DNA of 64,000 nucleotides from Ligilactobacillus ubinensis (GTDB taxonomy: Bacteria > Bacillota > Bacilli > Lactobacillales > Lactobacillaceae), in NCBI RefSeq assembly GCF_024160875.1, contig NZ_JAIULA010000001.1, positions 165,283-229,282 of the forward strand, read 5' to 3'. The position numbers and the translations under genes are program-made. Of this stretch, positions 26,285 to 34,721 are shown one piece after another. Within the stretch, counting starts at the first letter, position 1. The number at the start of each line of letters is the position of its first letter. The notes under the pieces were generated by a model that was not told the origin of the DNA, made no database searches, and saw nothing but the letters and a program-made list of their open reading frames with translations.

Positions 26285-27313
26285 TTAATTAAAAAGGTCT
26301 TTAACCCAAGTTACTAGCTTATCAAGCCAGCTTTGAGCTTCTGCAATTGTTTTTTTACCAGTTGAACTGTTAGCCCAATTTTTAGCTTTATTCATCAAAT
26401 CACCAGTTGAATTTTTAACATTATTAATCGTATTTGTCACATTAGTAACATACTTGGAACTTGATGAAATAGGTGAACTTTGGAAATTAACTAAGACATT
26501 AACGATATTTGTAATTTGTGTAGAAGATGTCTTAGATGAAATGCCACGGTTAGATAAAGCTTTTTCAAATAAGGCTGTTATTTCTGCGGTTGTTAATGTG
26601 TTACCCGCTTGTTTATCTTTAGCAATTTGTTTTGTAGTATCGCCAACGGCAGCCATTAATTTACCGGGATAAGATGAATCGCTACTATTAGCATCAATAG
26701 CTGATTGAGTAGCACTTAACATTTGGTTAGCTGTAGACGTATTGGTTGAATTAAGAGTAACACCGTCAGCAGCAAAGGCTTTATAAACACCAGTAAGAGC
26801 AGCTTCACCAGAAACTGAACGATTAGCAGTAACATTAATTGTTACATCAGTAACACCGGCCATTTGTGCAACTAAAGCATATTGTTGAGCTGTCACTGAG
26901 GTAATATTATCATTGCCATTATAATTTTTGATGTTAACTTTAACCCCTGAACCAGGATCACCGGGTGCAATAGCCACTGAACTAATCATGGCAGCATCGG
27001 TGGTGCTGGTTGAACTTGAAATATACTCGTTATAATCACTTGCGGTAGAAGTCAAAGTCTTAAAGTTAGAATCGGTTCCCAAAACATTGTCAATACTATC
27101 ATAAAGACTTGAAGCAACACCGGCTCCATAAACAACATAAGAATTTGATAGTGTATGAGTCGTTGTACCACTTGTACTAGAACTTGAACTTGTTGTTGTA
27201 TCTGAACTTGTATCAGTACTATCAGCAAGTACATTTTTAACAGGTAAGCAGATTGTTGCAACTGCCAAACTAGCAACTAATAGAGTTGTAAGTCCTTTTA
27301 TTGATTTAAACAT
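26285..27313 (-). CDS. DUF1002 secreted protein
   Basis: This 342-residue protein has a signal peptide (cleavage after about Ala30), a Ser/Thr linker, and a DUF1002 region with SYVVYGAGV and VTDVTINVTANRSVSGEAALTGVYKAF-like strands; the last 60 residues are amphipathic. It is expected to be released or wall-associated. Function is not known for this family. AAAGGAGCG and a good promoter lie upstream. Confidence 0.8.
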   Translation of the reverse strand: MFKSIKGLTTLLVASLAVATICLPVKNVLADSTDTSSDTTTSSSSSTSGTTTHTLSNSYVVYGAGVASSLYDSIDNVLGTDSNFKTLTSTASDYNEYISSSTSTTDAAMISSVAIAPGDPGSGVKVNIKNYNGNDNITSVTAQQYALVAQMAGVTDVTINVTANRSVSGEAALTGVYKAFAADGVTLNSTNTSTANQMLSATQSAIDANSSDSSYPGKLMAAVGDTTKQIAKDKQAGNTLTTAEITALFEKALSNRGISSKTSSTQITNIVNVLVNFQSSPISSSSKYVTNVTNTINNVKNSTGDLMNKAKNWANSSTGKKTIAEAQSWLDKLVTWVKDLFN

Positions 27314-27332
27314 AAAAAACGCTCCTTTAAAA

Positions 27333-27360
27333 AGTATATACCTAATTCCTTTACTGTAAA
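27333..27360 (-). promoter_or_regulatory. Promoter of the DUF1002 gene
   Basis: On the minus strand TTTACA (27355-27360) and TATACT (27333-27338) are 16 bases apart, 20 bases before the start codon. Confidence 0.65.
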
Positions 27361-27415
27361 TATTTTACCATGTAACTTAGAGTAATGAATTTAAGAAATT
27401 GAAAAATAACTTAAA

Positions 27416-28066
27416 TTAAAAGAAAAGTAATAGTATTGCAGGAGCATTATTTAAGAAATGTAGTCCCCAAGTGACGCTTAAATTATTGTATTTTTTATAG
27501 ATGAAGCCTAAGACCCAGCCAATACTGCTGTATAACAAGGCACTAATTATATTTGAATTTGAATGGGCTAAACCAAATAACAAGCCACTTATAAAAATAG
27601 GTAGATAAAAACTATTTTGACCAAAGAATTTCATGAAGATGCCTCTAAAAAGTAATTCTTCGCAGATTGGTGCAAAAACAACAGCCATAACAACAATCAT
27701 CAAAGCACTGGTATTATTATAATTCAAATATGCCTGAATTTTAGCATCATTAGCGGTGGTTGTTTGGTGGTAGATAATCTGATCAAGACTAATGAAGGTT
27801 GCCTTAATTAGTAGAAACACAAAGTAGCCGACAATAATAGCAACAAAACCATTAGCATCGATACGCTTAAAGACCTTTTGAGGGCGTAAAACCCACAGAT
27901 ATAAAGCAATAACAAGGCCATACAATATAAAAAACATAAACCAACCAATTAAATGAGAATTAGTTGAATTTTTACGAGCAAAATATAAACTAAATTGGGG
28001 GATAAATAATGCAACTACTAGGCAAATAAAATAAAAAATGTGTAATGCTAGAGTTTTAATTCGCAT
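27416..28066 (-). CDS. CPBP-family intramembrane metalloprotease
   Basis: This 216-residue polytopic protein has all three CPBP motifs: EELLFR (Glu136, Glu137, Arg141), the FGLAH block (His168) and HFLNN (His203, Asn206). Relatives include Abi/Rce1-type proteases, some giving immunity to bacteriocins. I prefer the ATG at 28066 because AAAGGATG is well spaced from it; an ATG at 28078 sits inside that site. It is the last host gene before the prophage. Confidence 0.85.
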   Translation of the reverse strand: MRIKTLALHIFYFICLVVALFIPQFSLYFARKNSTNSHLIGWFMFFILYGLVIALYLWVLRPQKVFKRIDANGFVAIIVGYFVFLLIKATFISLDQIIYHQTTTANDAKIQAYLNYNNTSALMIVVMAVVFAPICEELLFRGIFMKFFGQNSFYLPIFISGLLFGLAHSNSNIISALLYSSIGWVLGFIYKKYNNLSVTWGLHFLNNAPAILLLFF

Positions 28067-28113
28067 AAAGACAAGCATCCTTTTTCTCTTAAGATACCCT
28101 TAGACTAGCAGAT

Positions 28114-28143
28114 ATAAAAAAAAAAAGCTAGCTGTTTAGCTAG
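28114..28143 (-). terminator. Minus-strand terminator left of the integrase
   Basis: CTAGCT/AGCTAG stem with a GTTT loop (28128-28143) and, on the minus strand, a run of eleven T residues. It would stop transcription leaving the integrase. A weaker AGGCC/GGCCT hairpin lies at 28234-28252. The rest of 28067-28313 is AT-rich. Confidence 0.75.
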
Positions 28144-28263
28144 AGATACATAATGAAGTTAAAACGATATTTATGAGAAATAAAATACATTTACCTGTAT
28201 ATAAGACATAATATTAAGACTATGATAAAAATCCTAGAGGCCACAAAGGCCTATATAACAGCG

Positions 28264-28279
28264 ATCTTTTTAAATTAAT
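28264..28279 (+). other. Candidate attL core
   Basis: The 16 bases ATCTTTTTAAATTAAT match 63556-63571 at 15 of 16 positions, in the same orientation. The site is 34 bases from the integrase stop, a usual place for attL. A core mismatch and the AT-richness of the motif keep confidence low. Confidence 0.4.
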
Positions 28280-28313
28280 TTTTAAATGACCCACATTTTG
28301 ACCCACATTCACT

Positions 28314-29474
28314 TTAAATATCGATATATTTTGCAAATTTGTATCCTGTTTCAGTTTGACGATTTTTAGTTACGTGTGTGTAAATATCGAGTGTAGTTTT
28401 TGAGTTCGAGTGTCCAAGGCGAGCCTGCACTTCTTTAATGCTTGCTCCAGCTTCAAAAAGTAGAGAAGCGTGTGTATGCCTAAATCCGTGTGCAGTTATT
28501 CGCTTGGAAACATTCGTGTTTTTATATATTTTTCTTAGCCAATACACAGAAGTTGTTGAAGAAGTTAGTCTATTACTGTCGTTGGTAAAAATAAGCTGGT
28601 TGGTCTGCTTAATATTTATTCCCTGTTGAAACATATTTTTAGATTGTAGCAGTTTCCATTTAGCCAAAATAGAAATGGTTTTTTTATCCAAGTAAATATC
28701 GCGAATGGATTCCTTGGTTTTAGGAGCATTGATTACCGTTTTGTTAGTTGCCATGTTTAACGACACAGTTTTGTTGATAGATAATTTCCCGCTTTTAAAA
28801 TCGATATCTTTCCATGTTAGAGCGTAGGCTTCTCCAACACGCATTCCGGAAAATGCAAGTAGTCTAAAGAATGTAAAAAGTTTAGTATCGAATTTTTCTG
28901 TTTCATTTAAAAACTCAATTAATTCTTTACGGTTGTAAAAATTATCTTCTTTTTTCATACGTTTCGCTGCTCCAATTTCCAAGGTGTTAGGATATATGAT
29001 CCGTTCGATTGGATTGAGTGAAATTGCGCCTAGCTTATATGCATATTTCAATGGCATTGCTACAGAGAGAAACAGGTTTTTGTAATTCTTATATTTTTTA
29101 GACTTGCTATTTACTATTTTTTGCAAAAAAGCAGGGGATATTTTAGAAATATATCTACTACCAATATCACTCTTGAAAAAGTGCTCATACCGATATCTTA
29201 TTTGACTAGCTGTAGTATTTTTGACGGTCGTTTGATATGTTTCAAACCATTGCTCAAACAAATCGTCAAATTTGATATCTTCTCTTTTTGTCTTACCTTG
29301 TGCAAAATCGATTTTCAATTGGTCTAGTGTGAGTTTTGCTTCTTTTTTAGTTGAAAAGCCACGCCTAGTAGTTTCAACTCGTTTGCCAGTCGCTTGGTTT
29401 ATGCCTAAATAAGCTTTAAACATATATTTAGTCTTGCCAGTTCGCTTATTTTTGTATGATTTAAAAGTAGCCAT
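28314..29474 (-). CDS. int: Phage integrase, tyrosine recombinase
   Basis: This 386-residue protein starts at the ATG at 29474, with GGAGG upstream. It has an N-terminal AP2-like arm-binding domain (MATFKSYKNKRTGK), a SAM-like core-binding domain and the catalytic domain with FSGMRVGEAYALTW (Arg), HGFRHTHASLL (His-x-x-Arg) and the GHSN...DIYTH block with the nucleophile Tyr. It integrates and excises the prophage at its left end. Confidence 0.95.
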   Translation of the reverse strand: MATFKSYKNKRTGKTKYMFKAYLGINQATGKRVETTRRGFSTKKEAKLTLDQLKIDFAQGKTKREDIKFDDLFEQWFETYQTTVKNTTASQIRYRYEHFFKSDIGSRYISKISPAFLQKIVNSKSKKYKNYKNLFLSVAMPLKYAYKLGAISLNPIERIIYPNTLEIGAAKRMKKEDNFYNRKELIEFLNETEKFDTKLFTFFRLLAFSGMRVGEAYALTWKDIDFKSGKLSINKTVSLNMATNKTVINAPKTKESIRDIYLDKKTISILAKWKLLQSKNMFQQGINIKQTNQLIFTNDSNRLTSSTTSVYWLRKIYKNTNVSKRITAHGFRHTHASLLFEAGASIKEVQARLGHSNSKTTLDIYTHVTKNRQTETGYKFAKYIDI

Positions 29475-29605
29475 GATTATACCTCCTGCGTTGATTAAAC
29501 GTTGTATACGCAATTTTGTGGACGAATAGGGCGTATATTAAATATGTGAGTGTATTTTGTGTGATTATTCCATTTTATACGCACGTATGTTCGAGTGATG
29601 GTTAA

Positions 29606-29628
29606 AATAAAAACCCCGAAGTGGGGCT
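29606..29628 (-). terminator. Terminator of the DUF3862 gene
   Basis: On the minus strand a CCCC/GGGG hairpin with a short loop is followed by TTTTTATTTT, 10 bases after the stop codon. Confidence 0.8.
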
Positions 29629-29637
29629 ACACAATTG

Positions 29638-30303
29638 CTATTTCATACTTGTTTGAGTTTTTCCACTAACTACACCATTATCAAAAGTAACGCTGAAATT
29701 AGCACCTAAGTCTCCTTTTACACCAGAAGTATATTCCCATATTTCTGATTCTTGGCCAGCAATATTTGTATACGAGTATCCGTTCGGGTCACCAAACTTA
29801 CTCGTTACATCTGCTTTAGATGTTCCGTTTTCCAAACTGTCAAAATCAGATAAGGTAATTTTAGATGACCGGGTAACTTTCAATCCACTAATTGCTTTTG
29901 AGATAGCATGATCGTTTTCAAAACCAATCACGATTGAAGAAGTAATATCTCCGTTAGCAACTCCACTCCATGTATACATTTTAGCTTTAACGTTTTCAAC
30001 GGTTTGTTCACTTGTAGAATTAGGGCTCTTGCCAAACATCTCTTTAACATCAGATGGAGAAGTGCCGGTTGAGTCAGAAACTGTAATTTTATCAAAGTTA
30101 TCTTTATTGATTTTGTTAGTCTCTTTTTTAGAAGATGATGAAGAAGCGTTACTAGAACTACTGTCTGATTTGGATTTTCCGCTCATGCTGCCACCAACAA
30201 TAGCAATAACAATAATAGCTAGAATCCAAAACCAAACTCTTTTGTAAAACGGCTTTTTCTTAACATACACATTACCATTTTCATCTTTAATCTTTTTTGA
30301 CAT
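29638..30303 (-). CDS. DUF3862-type membrane protein of the lysogeny module
   Basis: This 221-residue protein has a basic N-terminus, one transmembrane helix (about 24-42), a Ser-rich linker and a C-terminal BLIP/SmpA-like double-repeat domain (KITVSDSTGTSPSDVKEMFG and the second copy around TLSDFDSLENGTSKADVTSKFG). Such proteins are common between integrase and repressor in lactobacillus prophages and are expressed in lysogens. Their role, perhaps cell-surface exclusion or host modification, is unproven. Confidence 0.75.
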   Translation of the reverse strand: MSKKIKDENGNVYVKKKPFYKRVWFWILAIIVIAIVGGSMSGKSKSDSSSSNASSSSSKKETNKINKDNFDKITVSDSTGTSPSDVKEMFGKSPNSTSEQTVENVKAKMYTWSGVANGDITSSIVIGFENDHAISKAISGLKVTRSSKITLSDFDSLENGTSKADVTSKFGDPNGYSYTNIAGQESEIWEYTSGVKGDLGANFSVTFDNGVVSGKTQTSMK

Positions 30304-30363
30304 AATTAGTTCCCCCGAACCTAGTTTCAGCTTTTATAGTCATCAGTATTTGGACGAATAAGT

Positions 30364-31047
30364 TTAAATATAATCTCCACTAACAAAGTATACCATTTTA
30401 CCTAAAATCTTGAAATCTTGTTCGCCACGCTTTGGAATAATGATAGGAGCAAATTTCTCATCATATGACATTGGTTGAAAAATAACTGCCAATGATGTTT
30501 CTTTATATTGTTTGATTGTAGCGTCTTGCCCGTCAATCAATACAGCTACTACATCTCCATTTTCAATAGCGGCTTCTTTAGCGAATATAGCTACTGTGCC
30601 TTCTGGAACTTTCCTGTTCATTGAATTCCCTTTTACCATTAAAGCGAAAAGATTTTTCTTTCCATATTTTTGCTGAACTTTATCAGCAACTATAACTTCA
30701 CCAATAATTTCTTGTTGCGCGAAAGCAGGTGAACCCGCTCTAATACTTCCGTATACACTAACTTTAGCTGAAAGAGTAGGAATCGGAACGGTATCAGTAA
30801 TATCTCCGGTTATTTTTGGTGTACCCTCTAATTTAAAATCACTAAAAATCATCATTTTAAGTAATTTTTTATCAGTGTCATTTAAAGCGGCGGATAATTT
30901 TTTTACTGTGTCAATGGTTGGATTTTTTTGTTCATCATTTTCTATTCTTGATATCTGAGAAGCACTTACTCCGGATTTTAATGCTAATTGATTTAAACCC
31001 ATTGACATTTGTTGTCGCATACTTTTTAGTAATTCTCCTAAAGTCAT
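30364..31047 (-). CDS. CI-like phage repressor (XRE HTH plus S24 peptidase)
   Basis: This 227-residue protein has an N-terminal helix-turn-helix (about 5-60) and a LexA/S24 autopeptidase domain. The cleavage site is Ala104-Gly105, the catalytic Ser142 lies in GNSMN and the catalytic Lys179 in DATIKQYK. It maintains lysogeny and would be self-cleaved on RecA activation. It is divergent from the Cro-like gene across an operator region with repeated TGTTG half-sites. Confidence 0.93.
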   Translation of the reverse strand: MTLGELLKSMRQQMSMGLNQLALKSGVSASQISRIENDEQKNPTIDTVKKLSAALNDTDKKLLKMMIFSDFKLEGTPKITGDITDTVPIPTLSAKVSVYGSIRAGSPAFAQQEIIGEVIVADKVQQKYGKKNLFALMVKGNSMNRKVPEGTVAIFAKEAAIENGDVVAVLIDGQDATIKQYKETSLAVIFQPMSYDEKFAPIIIPKRGEQDFKILGKMVYFVSGDYI

Positions 31048-31067
31048 ATGAAGTCCTCCTTAGTTTT

Positions 31068-31162
31068 ATTTTATGGCATAGATGCAACAAAGTAAATTTT
31101 TTTTTGCATTTTTACAACAAAAGTGTTGCATAAATGAAATGATATGTTGTTATAGTGTTGTA
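31068..31162. promoter_or_regulatory. Lysogeny switch: divergent promoters and operators
   Basis: Leftward promoter: TTTACT (31091-31096) and TAAAAT (31068-31073), 17 apart. Rightward promoter: TTGCAT (31127-31132) and TATAGT (31151-31156), 18 apart. Operator-like half-sites ATGCAACA (31082-31089), its inverse TGTTGCAT (31124-31131), ACAACA (31114-31119) and TGTTGT (31145-31150, 31157-31162) lie within or beside both promoters. Confidence 0.7.
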
Positions 31163-31184
31163 CAAAAGAAACGGAGGTGAGAAA

Positions 31185-31406
31185 ATGGAAGCTACTTTGA
31201 AGCTAAATAAAGTGGAGTTCGAACGACTTTTAAAGGTTAATAATCTAAGTATAACTTCACTTTCAAAAAAAATGAATGTTGATAGGTCAACAATATATCG
31301 CTGGTATAACGGTTCAGACAATTTCCGTGGTAAATCAGTTGCAACTATGCTAAAGGTATTTGGACTAAAGGAAACAGAATTTGATAAGCTTTTTTATATT
31401 GATTAA
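31185..31406 (+). CDS. Cro-like XRE regulator
   Basis: This 73-residue protein is a single helix-turn-helix (LSITSLSKKMNVDRSTIYRW). It starts at the ATG at 31185 after GGAGGTGAG. As the first rightward gene opposite the repressor it should act as Cro, shutting the repressor promoter off during lytic growth. Confidence 0.85.
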   Translation: MEATLKLNKVEFERLLKVNNLSITSLSKKMNVDRSTIYRWYNGSDNFRGKSVATMLKVFGLKETEFDKLFYID

Positions 31407-31446
31407 ATATTGCATATATACAACAGAATAGTTAGGAGGAACAAAT

Positions 31447-32175
31447 ATGGATTTAAAAATTATAACACCCGAGTTTTCTATTGAAAGCCGTGAAGTCGCA
31501 AAAATGGTTGGTAAACGCCATTCGAATTTAGTTAGGGATATTGATATTTACATCGAGTATTTACTCAACTCAGAATTGAGTTCAGCGAAATATTTCGTTG
31601 AATCAAGCTACAAAGATAAATCTGGAAAGACCAATAAATGTTACCTAATTACCAAAATGGGTTGTGAAATGATTGCCAACAAATTAACAGGTCAAAAGGG
31701 AGTTGTGTTCACTGCATCATACGTTGATAAGTTTAACAAAATGGAACGAAAAATTGAGAAGCCTAAATTTGAAATTCCACAAACATTTTCAGAAGCTTTG
31801 CGATTAGCGGCAGATGCTATTGATGAAAACCGGAGATTAAAACCGGCAGCAGACTACACTTATAAAATTTTGGCAAATAAAGGTTTAGAAACTGTGTCAG
31901 TAATCGCTAAGAACTACGGCATGAGCTCAATAAAATTTAATAAATTGCTTCATGATCTTGGCATTCAATTTAAACAAGGTGGAGTTTGGTATCTATACGC
32001 AAAATATCAGGATAAGGGGTACACGCATACAGAACCATTCGAGTATCCAGATACAAATGGCAATAAGAAGCTGAACAACACCATGAAATGGACACAAAAA
32101 GGTCAAAAATTCCTGTATGACTTTTTAAAAGCTAAAGGAATTTTGCCAATCATTGAAATGAAGGTAACTCAATAG
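31447..32175 (+). CDS. Phage antirepressor (Rha plus KilAC domains)
   Basis: This 242-residue protein has an N-terminal Rha-type DNA-binding domain (ESREVAKMVGKRHSNLVRDI to about residue 105) and a C-terminal ANT/KilAC domain (PAADYTYKILANKGLETVS to WTQKGQKFLYDFL). Such proteins interfere with repressor action or act as regulators early in the lytic cycle. GTTAGGAGG lies before the start. Confidence 0.9.
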   Translation: MDLKIITPEFSIESREVAKMVGKRHSNLVRDIDIYIEYLLNSELSSAKYFVESSYKDKSGKTNKCYLITKMGCEMIANKLTGQKGVVFTASYVDKFNKMERKIEKPKFEIPQTFSEALRLAADAIDENRRLKPAADYTYKILANKGLETVSVIAKNYGMSSIKFNKLLHDLGIQFKQGGVWYLYAKYQDKGYTHTEPFEYPDTNGNKKLNNTMKWTQKGQKFLYDFLKAKGILPIIEMKVTQ

Positions 32176-32215
32176 AGACTGGCAATACAAACAACGTAAT
32201 AAGGAGATGCTAAAT

Positions 32216-32416
32216 ATGGAATATGGCAATGTACGCGAAGCTTTAAAGCTATTGCTTGAATATAACGATAAACAGCTAAACCCAGGATTAAAAATCGGTT
32301 CCCTTGGTGAGCCGCAAAAGCTCGCAACCGTCAACGATGTTCAAGATTTTAATTTAGAACTCTTAATGAATATTACTGACTTGTTGGGGATGAGTGATTT
32401 ATATCTAGAAAAATAA
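32216..32416 (+). CDS. Small phage protein, unknown
   Basis: This 66-residue acidic protein starts at the ATG at 32216, nine bases after AAGGAG; an in-frame ATG at 32207 touches that site. No motif is recognised. It lies in the early operon 40 bases after the antirepressor. Confidence 0.6.
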   Translation: MEYGNVREALKLLLEYNDKQLNPGLKIGSLGEPQKLATVNDVQDFNLELLMNITDLLGMSDLYLEK

Positions 32417-32433
32417 GAAAGAGTGGTGAATTT

Positions 32434-32742
32434 ATGCTAGATAAAGAAAATTTTTACAAAACACTAATTATAGCAGAATCAATTGGTGATGAGATGCAAG
32501 CGCTCAACAACTGTTTGTATAGATTGATAGAACTTATTGAAAAGTCAGAAAAGGGCCTAGTTTCACTATTAATCGCTAGACAAAAAGTTGATGAAGCTGA
32601 AAAAATTCTGAAAATCCAAAGCGATTTGTCTAAACCGTTCGCAGTTTTATGTGGAATGGTTGATGAATTTGTAGAAAATAACTTCGATTGGTGTTCAAAA
32701 AATTTAAACGAAGCACACCTTGAATTTATTGGGATGGCTTAA
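32434..32742 (+). CDS. Small phage protein, helical, unknown
   Basis: This 102-residue protein is predicted mostly helical, with acidic stretches (LYRLIELIEKSEKG; DEAEKILKIQSDL). A GAGTGGTG site precedes the start. It lies in the early operon. No family is recognised. Confidence 0.6.
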   Translation: MLDKENFYKTLIIAESIGDEMQALNNCLYRLIELIEKSEKGLVSLLIARQKVDEAEKILKIQSDLSKPFAVLCGMVDEFVENNFDWCSKNLNEAHLEFIGMA

Positions 32743-32780
32743 CTAAATTTCTAATTTTATTTTACATTAAAAAATCGTGT

Positions 32781-33008
32781 ATGACTGGCATTGTGCACGC
32801 AGTTAGGGAGGCGGGATATATCAATTCATATCTTAAAGAATTTAGGAAGAAAAAAGGTCTAAAGCAACAAGAAATGGCAGATGTTTTGAAAATATCGTAT
32901 TCGCATTACGTGAAGGTGGAGAATGATTTTGTAAATCCGAGTTTCGAATTGTTAAAGAGAATAAAGGAAAAATATAGAGATTTCAATGTTAATAAATTAT
33001 TCAAATAA
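32781..33008 (+). CDS. Small XRE helix-turn-helix protein
   Basis: This 75-residue protein has a clear XRE motif (LKQQEMADVLKISYSHYVKVE). The start is uncertain: the ATG at 32781 has no good ribosome site, while a strong GGGAGGCGGG at 32807-32816 lies inside the frame with no standard start codon after it. Its stop overlaps the 3' end of the minus-strand RNA candidate. Possibly a second regulator of the early region. Confidence 0.65.
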   Translation: MTGIVHAVREAGYINSYLKEFRKKKGLKQQEMADVLKISYSHYVKVENDFVNPSFELLKRIKEKYRDFNVNKLFK

Positions 33009-33335
33009 AAAAGCTTGCCCAATCTAGCGCTTGAACAAGCTGCGAAATTTTAAAAGCCTACGGTAATCGCTAGCTTACCTTTAATACTTTGTTGGTATCG
33101 CACCCAACACTGCAATTAAAAATAGAGAACATATTTCTTTCATCAACCCCAAACATTTCTTCCATTCCGGTTAGAGAATTTCTGACCCATCCATGGTTAA
33201 TTCCATTTTAACGTTGCTGGTCAGCTACGGTGTGGAAAGAGAACACACATAGGTAAATATCAAACTCTATTGAGGCACAGTTGAGATCAAAAATGTTTCC
33301 AAAGCCGATTAGCCCCTTTCGCAATTTAAACTCAA
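33006..33335 (-). ncRNA. Candidate structured phage RNA on the antisense strand, about 330 nt
   Basis: This gene-free 380-base stretch carries a complete minus-strand transcription unit. A closing helix pairs 33317-33323 with 33041-33047 (7 bp). Internal hairpins are 33230-33234/33244-33248, 33182-33187/33219-33224 with an inner 33196-33200/33208-33212, 33090-33095/33104-33109 and 33062-33066/33075-33079. A 6-bp long-range match joins 33064-33069 to 33306-33311 and could form a pseudoknot-like switch. AGCTTG/CAAGCT (33012-33017 with 33036-33041) and a T-run end it. No family is recognised; size and location recall the large ornate phage RNAs (GOLLD, ROOL), but I cannot match it to either. Confidence 0.65.
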
Positions 33336-33339
33336 AAAT

Positions 33340-33368
33340 ATTATATCAAAACATTCTTTTAAAAGGAA
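33340..33368 (-). promoter_or_regulatory. Promoter of the antisense RNA
   Basis: On the minus strand an extended -10 (TGA plus TATAAT, 33340-33348) has a weak TTCCTT (33363-33368) 17 bases upstream. Confidence 0.6.
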
Positions 33369-33390
33369 TATTTAAAGGAGAGAAAATACT

Positions 33391-33894
33391 ATGAAATTAT
33401 CAATCAGTTTGGACAAAGTTATGAAGAAAAGAGATATAACGCCTAGCGAGTTAGGCAGAATGATACATCTATCAGCACAGGCAGTATCTAATTACCGGAC
33501 TGGATATAGACGTATGTCAGCCCAAAAGGCTACAGAAATACAAGGTGTTCTGCATGACGCAAGTTTTGGCAATCATGCAGCAGCAGAATATTTTGGAACA
33601 CTGTTAGAACGTACAACTAAGGACTTGAGCCACCCAGAAGATAGCTTTTTAATTCGAGAATTGAGAGATAACGAAGAATTAGAACGCCAAAGATTAGATG
33701 ATAAAACGTACAAAATATTTATGATTCCGTATCAAAAACGAACCATGTTACAAAACGCGATTACAGAAAAATATTTAAAGGAATTTGCCGAAGAAATGGC
33801 AGTCGAAATGCTTTCGTTTTTCAAGGCGTGTGAAGAAGCACAAATGGATCCATACGACGTTTTAAAAGAGACAAATAAGCAAAATGAGGAGTGA
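33391..33894 (+). CDS. XRE-type regulator with long C-terminal region
   Basis: This 167-residue protein has a helix-turn-helix (ITPSELGRMIHLSAQAVSNYRTG) in the first 40 residues and then a charged, helical region without a recognised domain. AAAGGAGAG lies upstream. It is the first gene after the antisense RNA, whose promoter lies only 25 bases before it, so the two units may affect each other. Confidence 0.75.
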   Translation: MKLSISLDKVMKKRDITPSELGRMIHLSAQAVSNYRTGYRRMSAQKATEIQGVLHDASFGNHAAAEYFGTLLERTTKDLSHPEDSFLIRELRDNEELERQRLDDKTYKIFMIPYQKRTMLQNAITEKYLKEFAEEMAVEMLSFFKACEEAQMDPYDVLKETNKQNEE

Positions 33895-33899
33895 TGAAA

Positions 33900-34166
33900 A
33901 TGCTGGAAATGTTAAACGACAAAGCACAATCGGCACTAATTGAAGAATTAACTGAAATTATGAAACAACAATCAGAGTTGGTTATTGAAGCTAAATTTAA
34001 CCCATATATGACGCAAAAAGACGCTGCTAAATATTGCGGCGTATGCACGGACACGTTCAACGTATTCAAACGTGCAGGATTAAAGCCAATTGTAATTCCG
34101 GGATATTCAAGACCGATGTATTCAAAACGTTCAATAGATGAGTTTATGGAATCACATCAACTTTAG
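33900..34166 (+). CDS. Excisionase/MerR-like small DNA-binding protein
   Basis: This 88-residue protein has a winged-helix pattern (MTQKDAAKYCGVCTDTFNVF ... RPMYSKRSIDEFMESH), as in phage helix-turn-helix excisionase-like proteins. I chose the ATG at 33900, eight bases after AGGAG; ATG 33894 and GTG 33891 lie too close to the site. Possible role in excision or early regulation. Confidence 0.7.
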   Translation: MLEMLNDKAQSALIEELTEIMKQQSELVIEAKFNPYMTQKDAAKYCGVCTDTFNVFKRAGLKPIVIPGYSRPMYSKRSIDEFMESHQL

Positions 34167-34178
34167 GAGGAATTAATC

Positions 34179-34394
34179 ATGAGAATAGGTTGGGTAAAAA
34201 TAACAACTTCCAAAACAGAGGAGGCCAAGAAACATTATGACGACACAAAAAAAGGTATTTTAAAATTGACGGTTTCAGAGGCTCGAATGAAGACTAGAAA
34301 CTACACCACTTTAGCATTACATTATGAGGCTTTAAATTTCTGTGGTGATGAGCTTAACGATCTGATAGATAAGGAGTCGGACTATGAAAGCTAA
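34179..34394 (+). CDS. Small phage protein, unknown
   Basis: This 71-residue basic N-terminal, acidic C-terminal protein starts with ATG after GGAGGAAT. No motif is recognised. The last residues overlap the next micro-ORF. Confidence 0.55.
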   Translation: MRIGWVKITTSKTEEAKKHYDDTKKGILKLTVSEARMKTRNYTTLALHYEALNFCGDELNDLIDKESDYES

Positions 34395-34467
34395 TTTAAC
34401 AGCAACGTTCCTAATAGGTTTTTCACTAGCTTTGATGATGAAGCCATATCCAGAGGAGGAAAAATGA
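34384..34467 (+). CDS. 27-residue hydrophobic micro-ORF
   Basis: ATG at 34384 follows AAGGAG at nine bases. The 27-residue product is one hydrophobic segment (about 4-19) ending in a short acidic tail. It overlaps both neighbours by a few bases, which looks like coupled translation. It may be a small membrane peptide or may only serve to couple the flanking genes. Confidence 0.5.
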   Translation: MKANLTATFLIGFSLALMMKPYPEEEK

Positions 34468-34721
34468 TGGAAAAAGCAAAAGTTCTTAGCGAGGAAGCGG
34501 TAAAAGGCGCTTATGAATCATTAAAAAGTCATGGATATGCTCCGACAGTGGACACACTTTTGACACAAATTATTTTTGATGGCAATAACGGATACTGGAC
34601 ATATTTTGACGAAATGGCACACCGACTTTATGGCTACAGACAAGGAGCTATTTTAACCGATGATGAAGTAACACAAGCTATACAAGCGTTTAAAACTTAT
34701 AAAAAGTGGGCAGAACAATGA
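34467..34721 (+). CDS. Small phage protein, unknown
   Basis: This 84-residue protein is preceded by GGAGG (34455-34459). The ATG at 34467 is at better spacing than the one at 34464. GYWTYFDEMAHRLYGYRQGA is the most distinctive stretch, but no family is recognised. Early operon. Confidence 0.6.
   Translation: MEKAKVLSEEAVKGAYESLKSHGYAPTVDTLLTQIIFDGNNGYWTYFDEMAHRLYGYRQGAILTDDEVTQAIQAFKTYKKWAEQ

Noticed and set aside
33009..33390. tRNA or tmRNA
   Set aside because: No acceptor stem with CCA, no T-loop sequence and no tag-peptide frame; the folds seen do not fit either.
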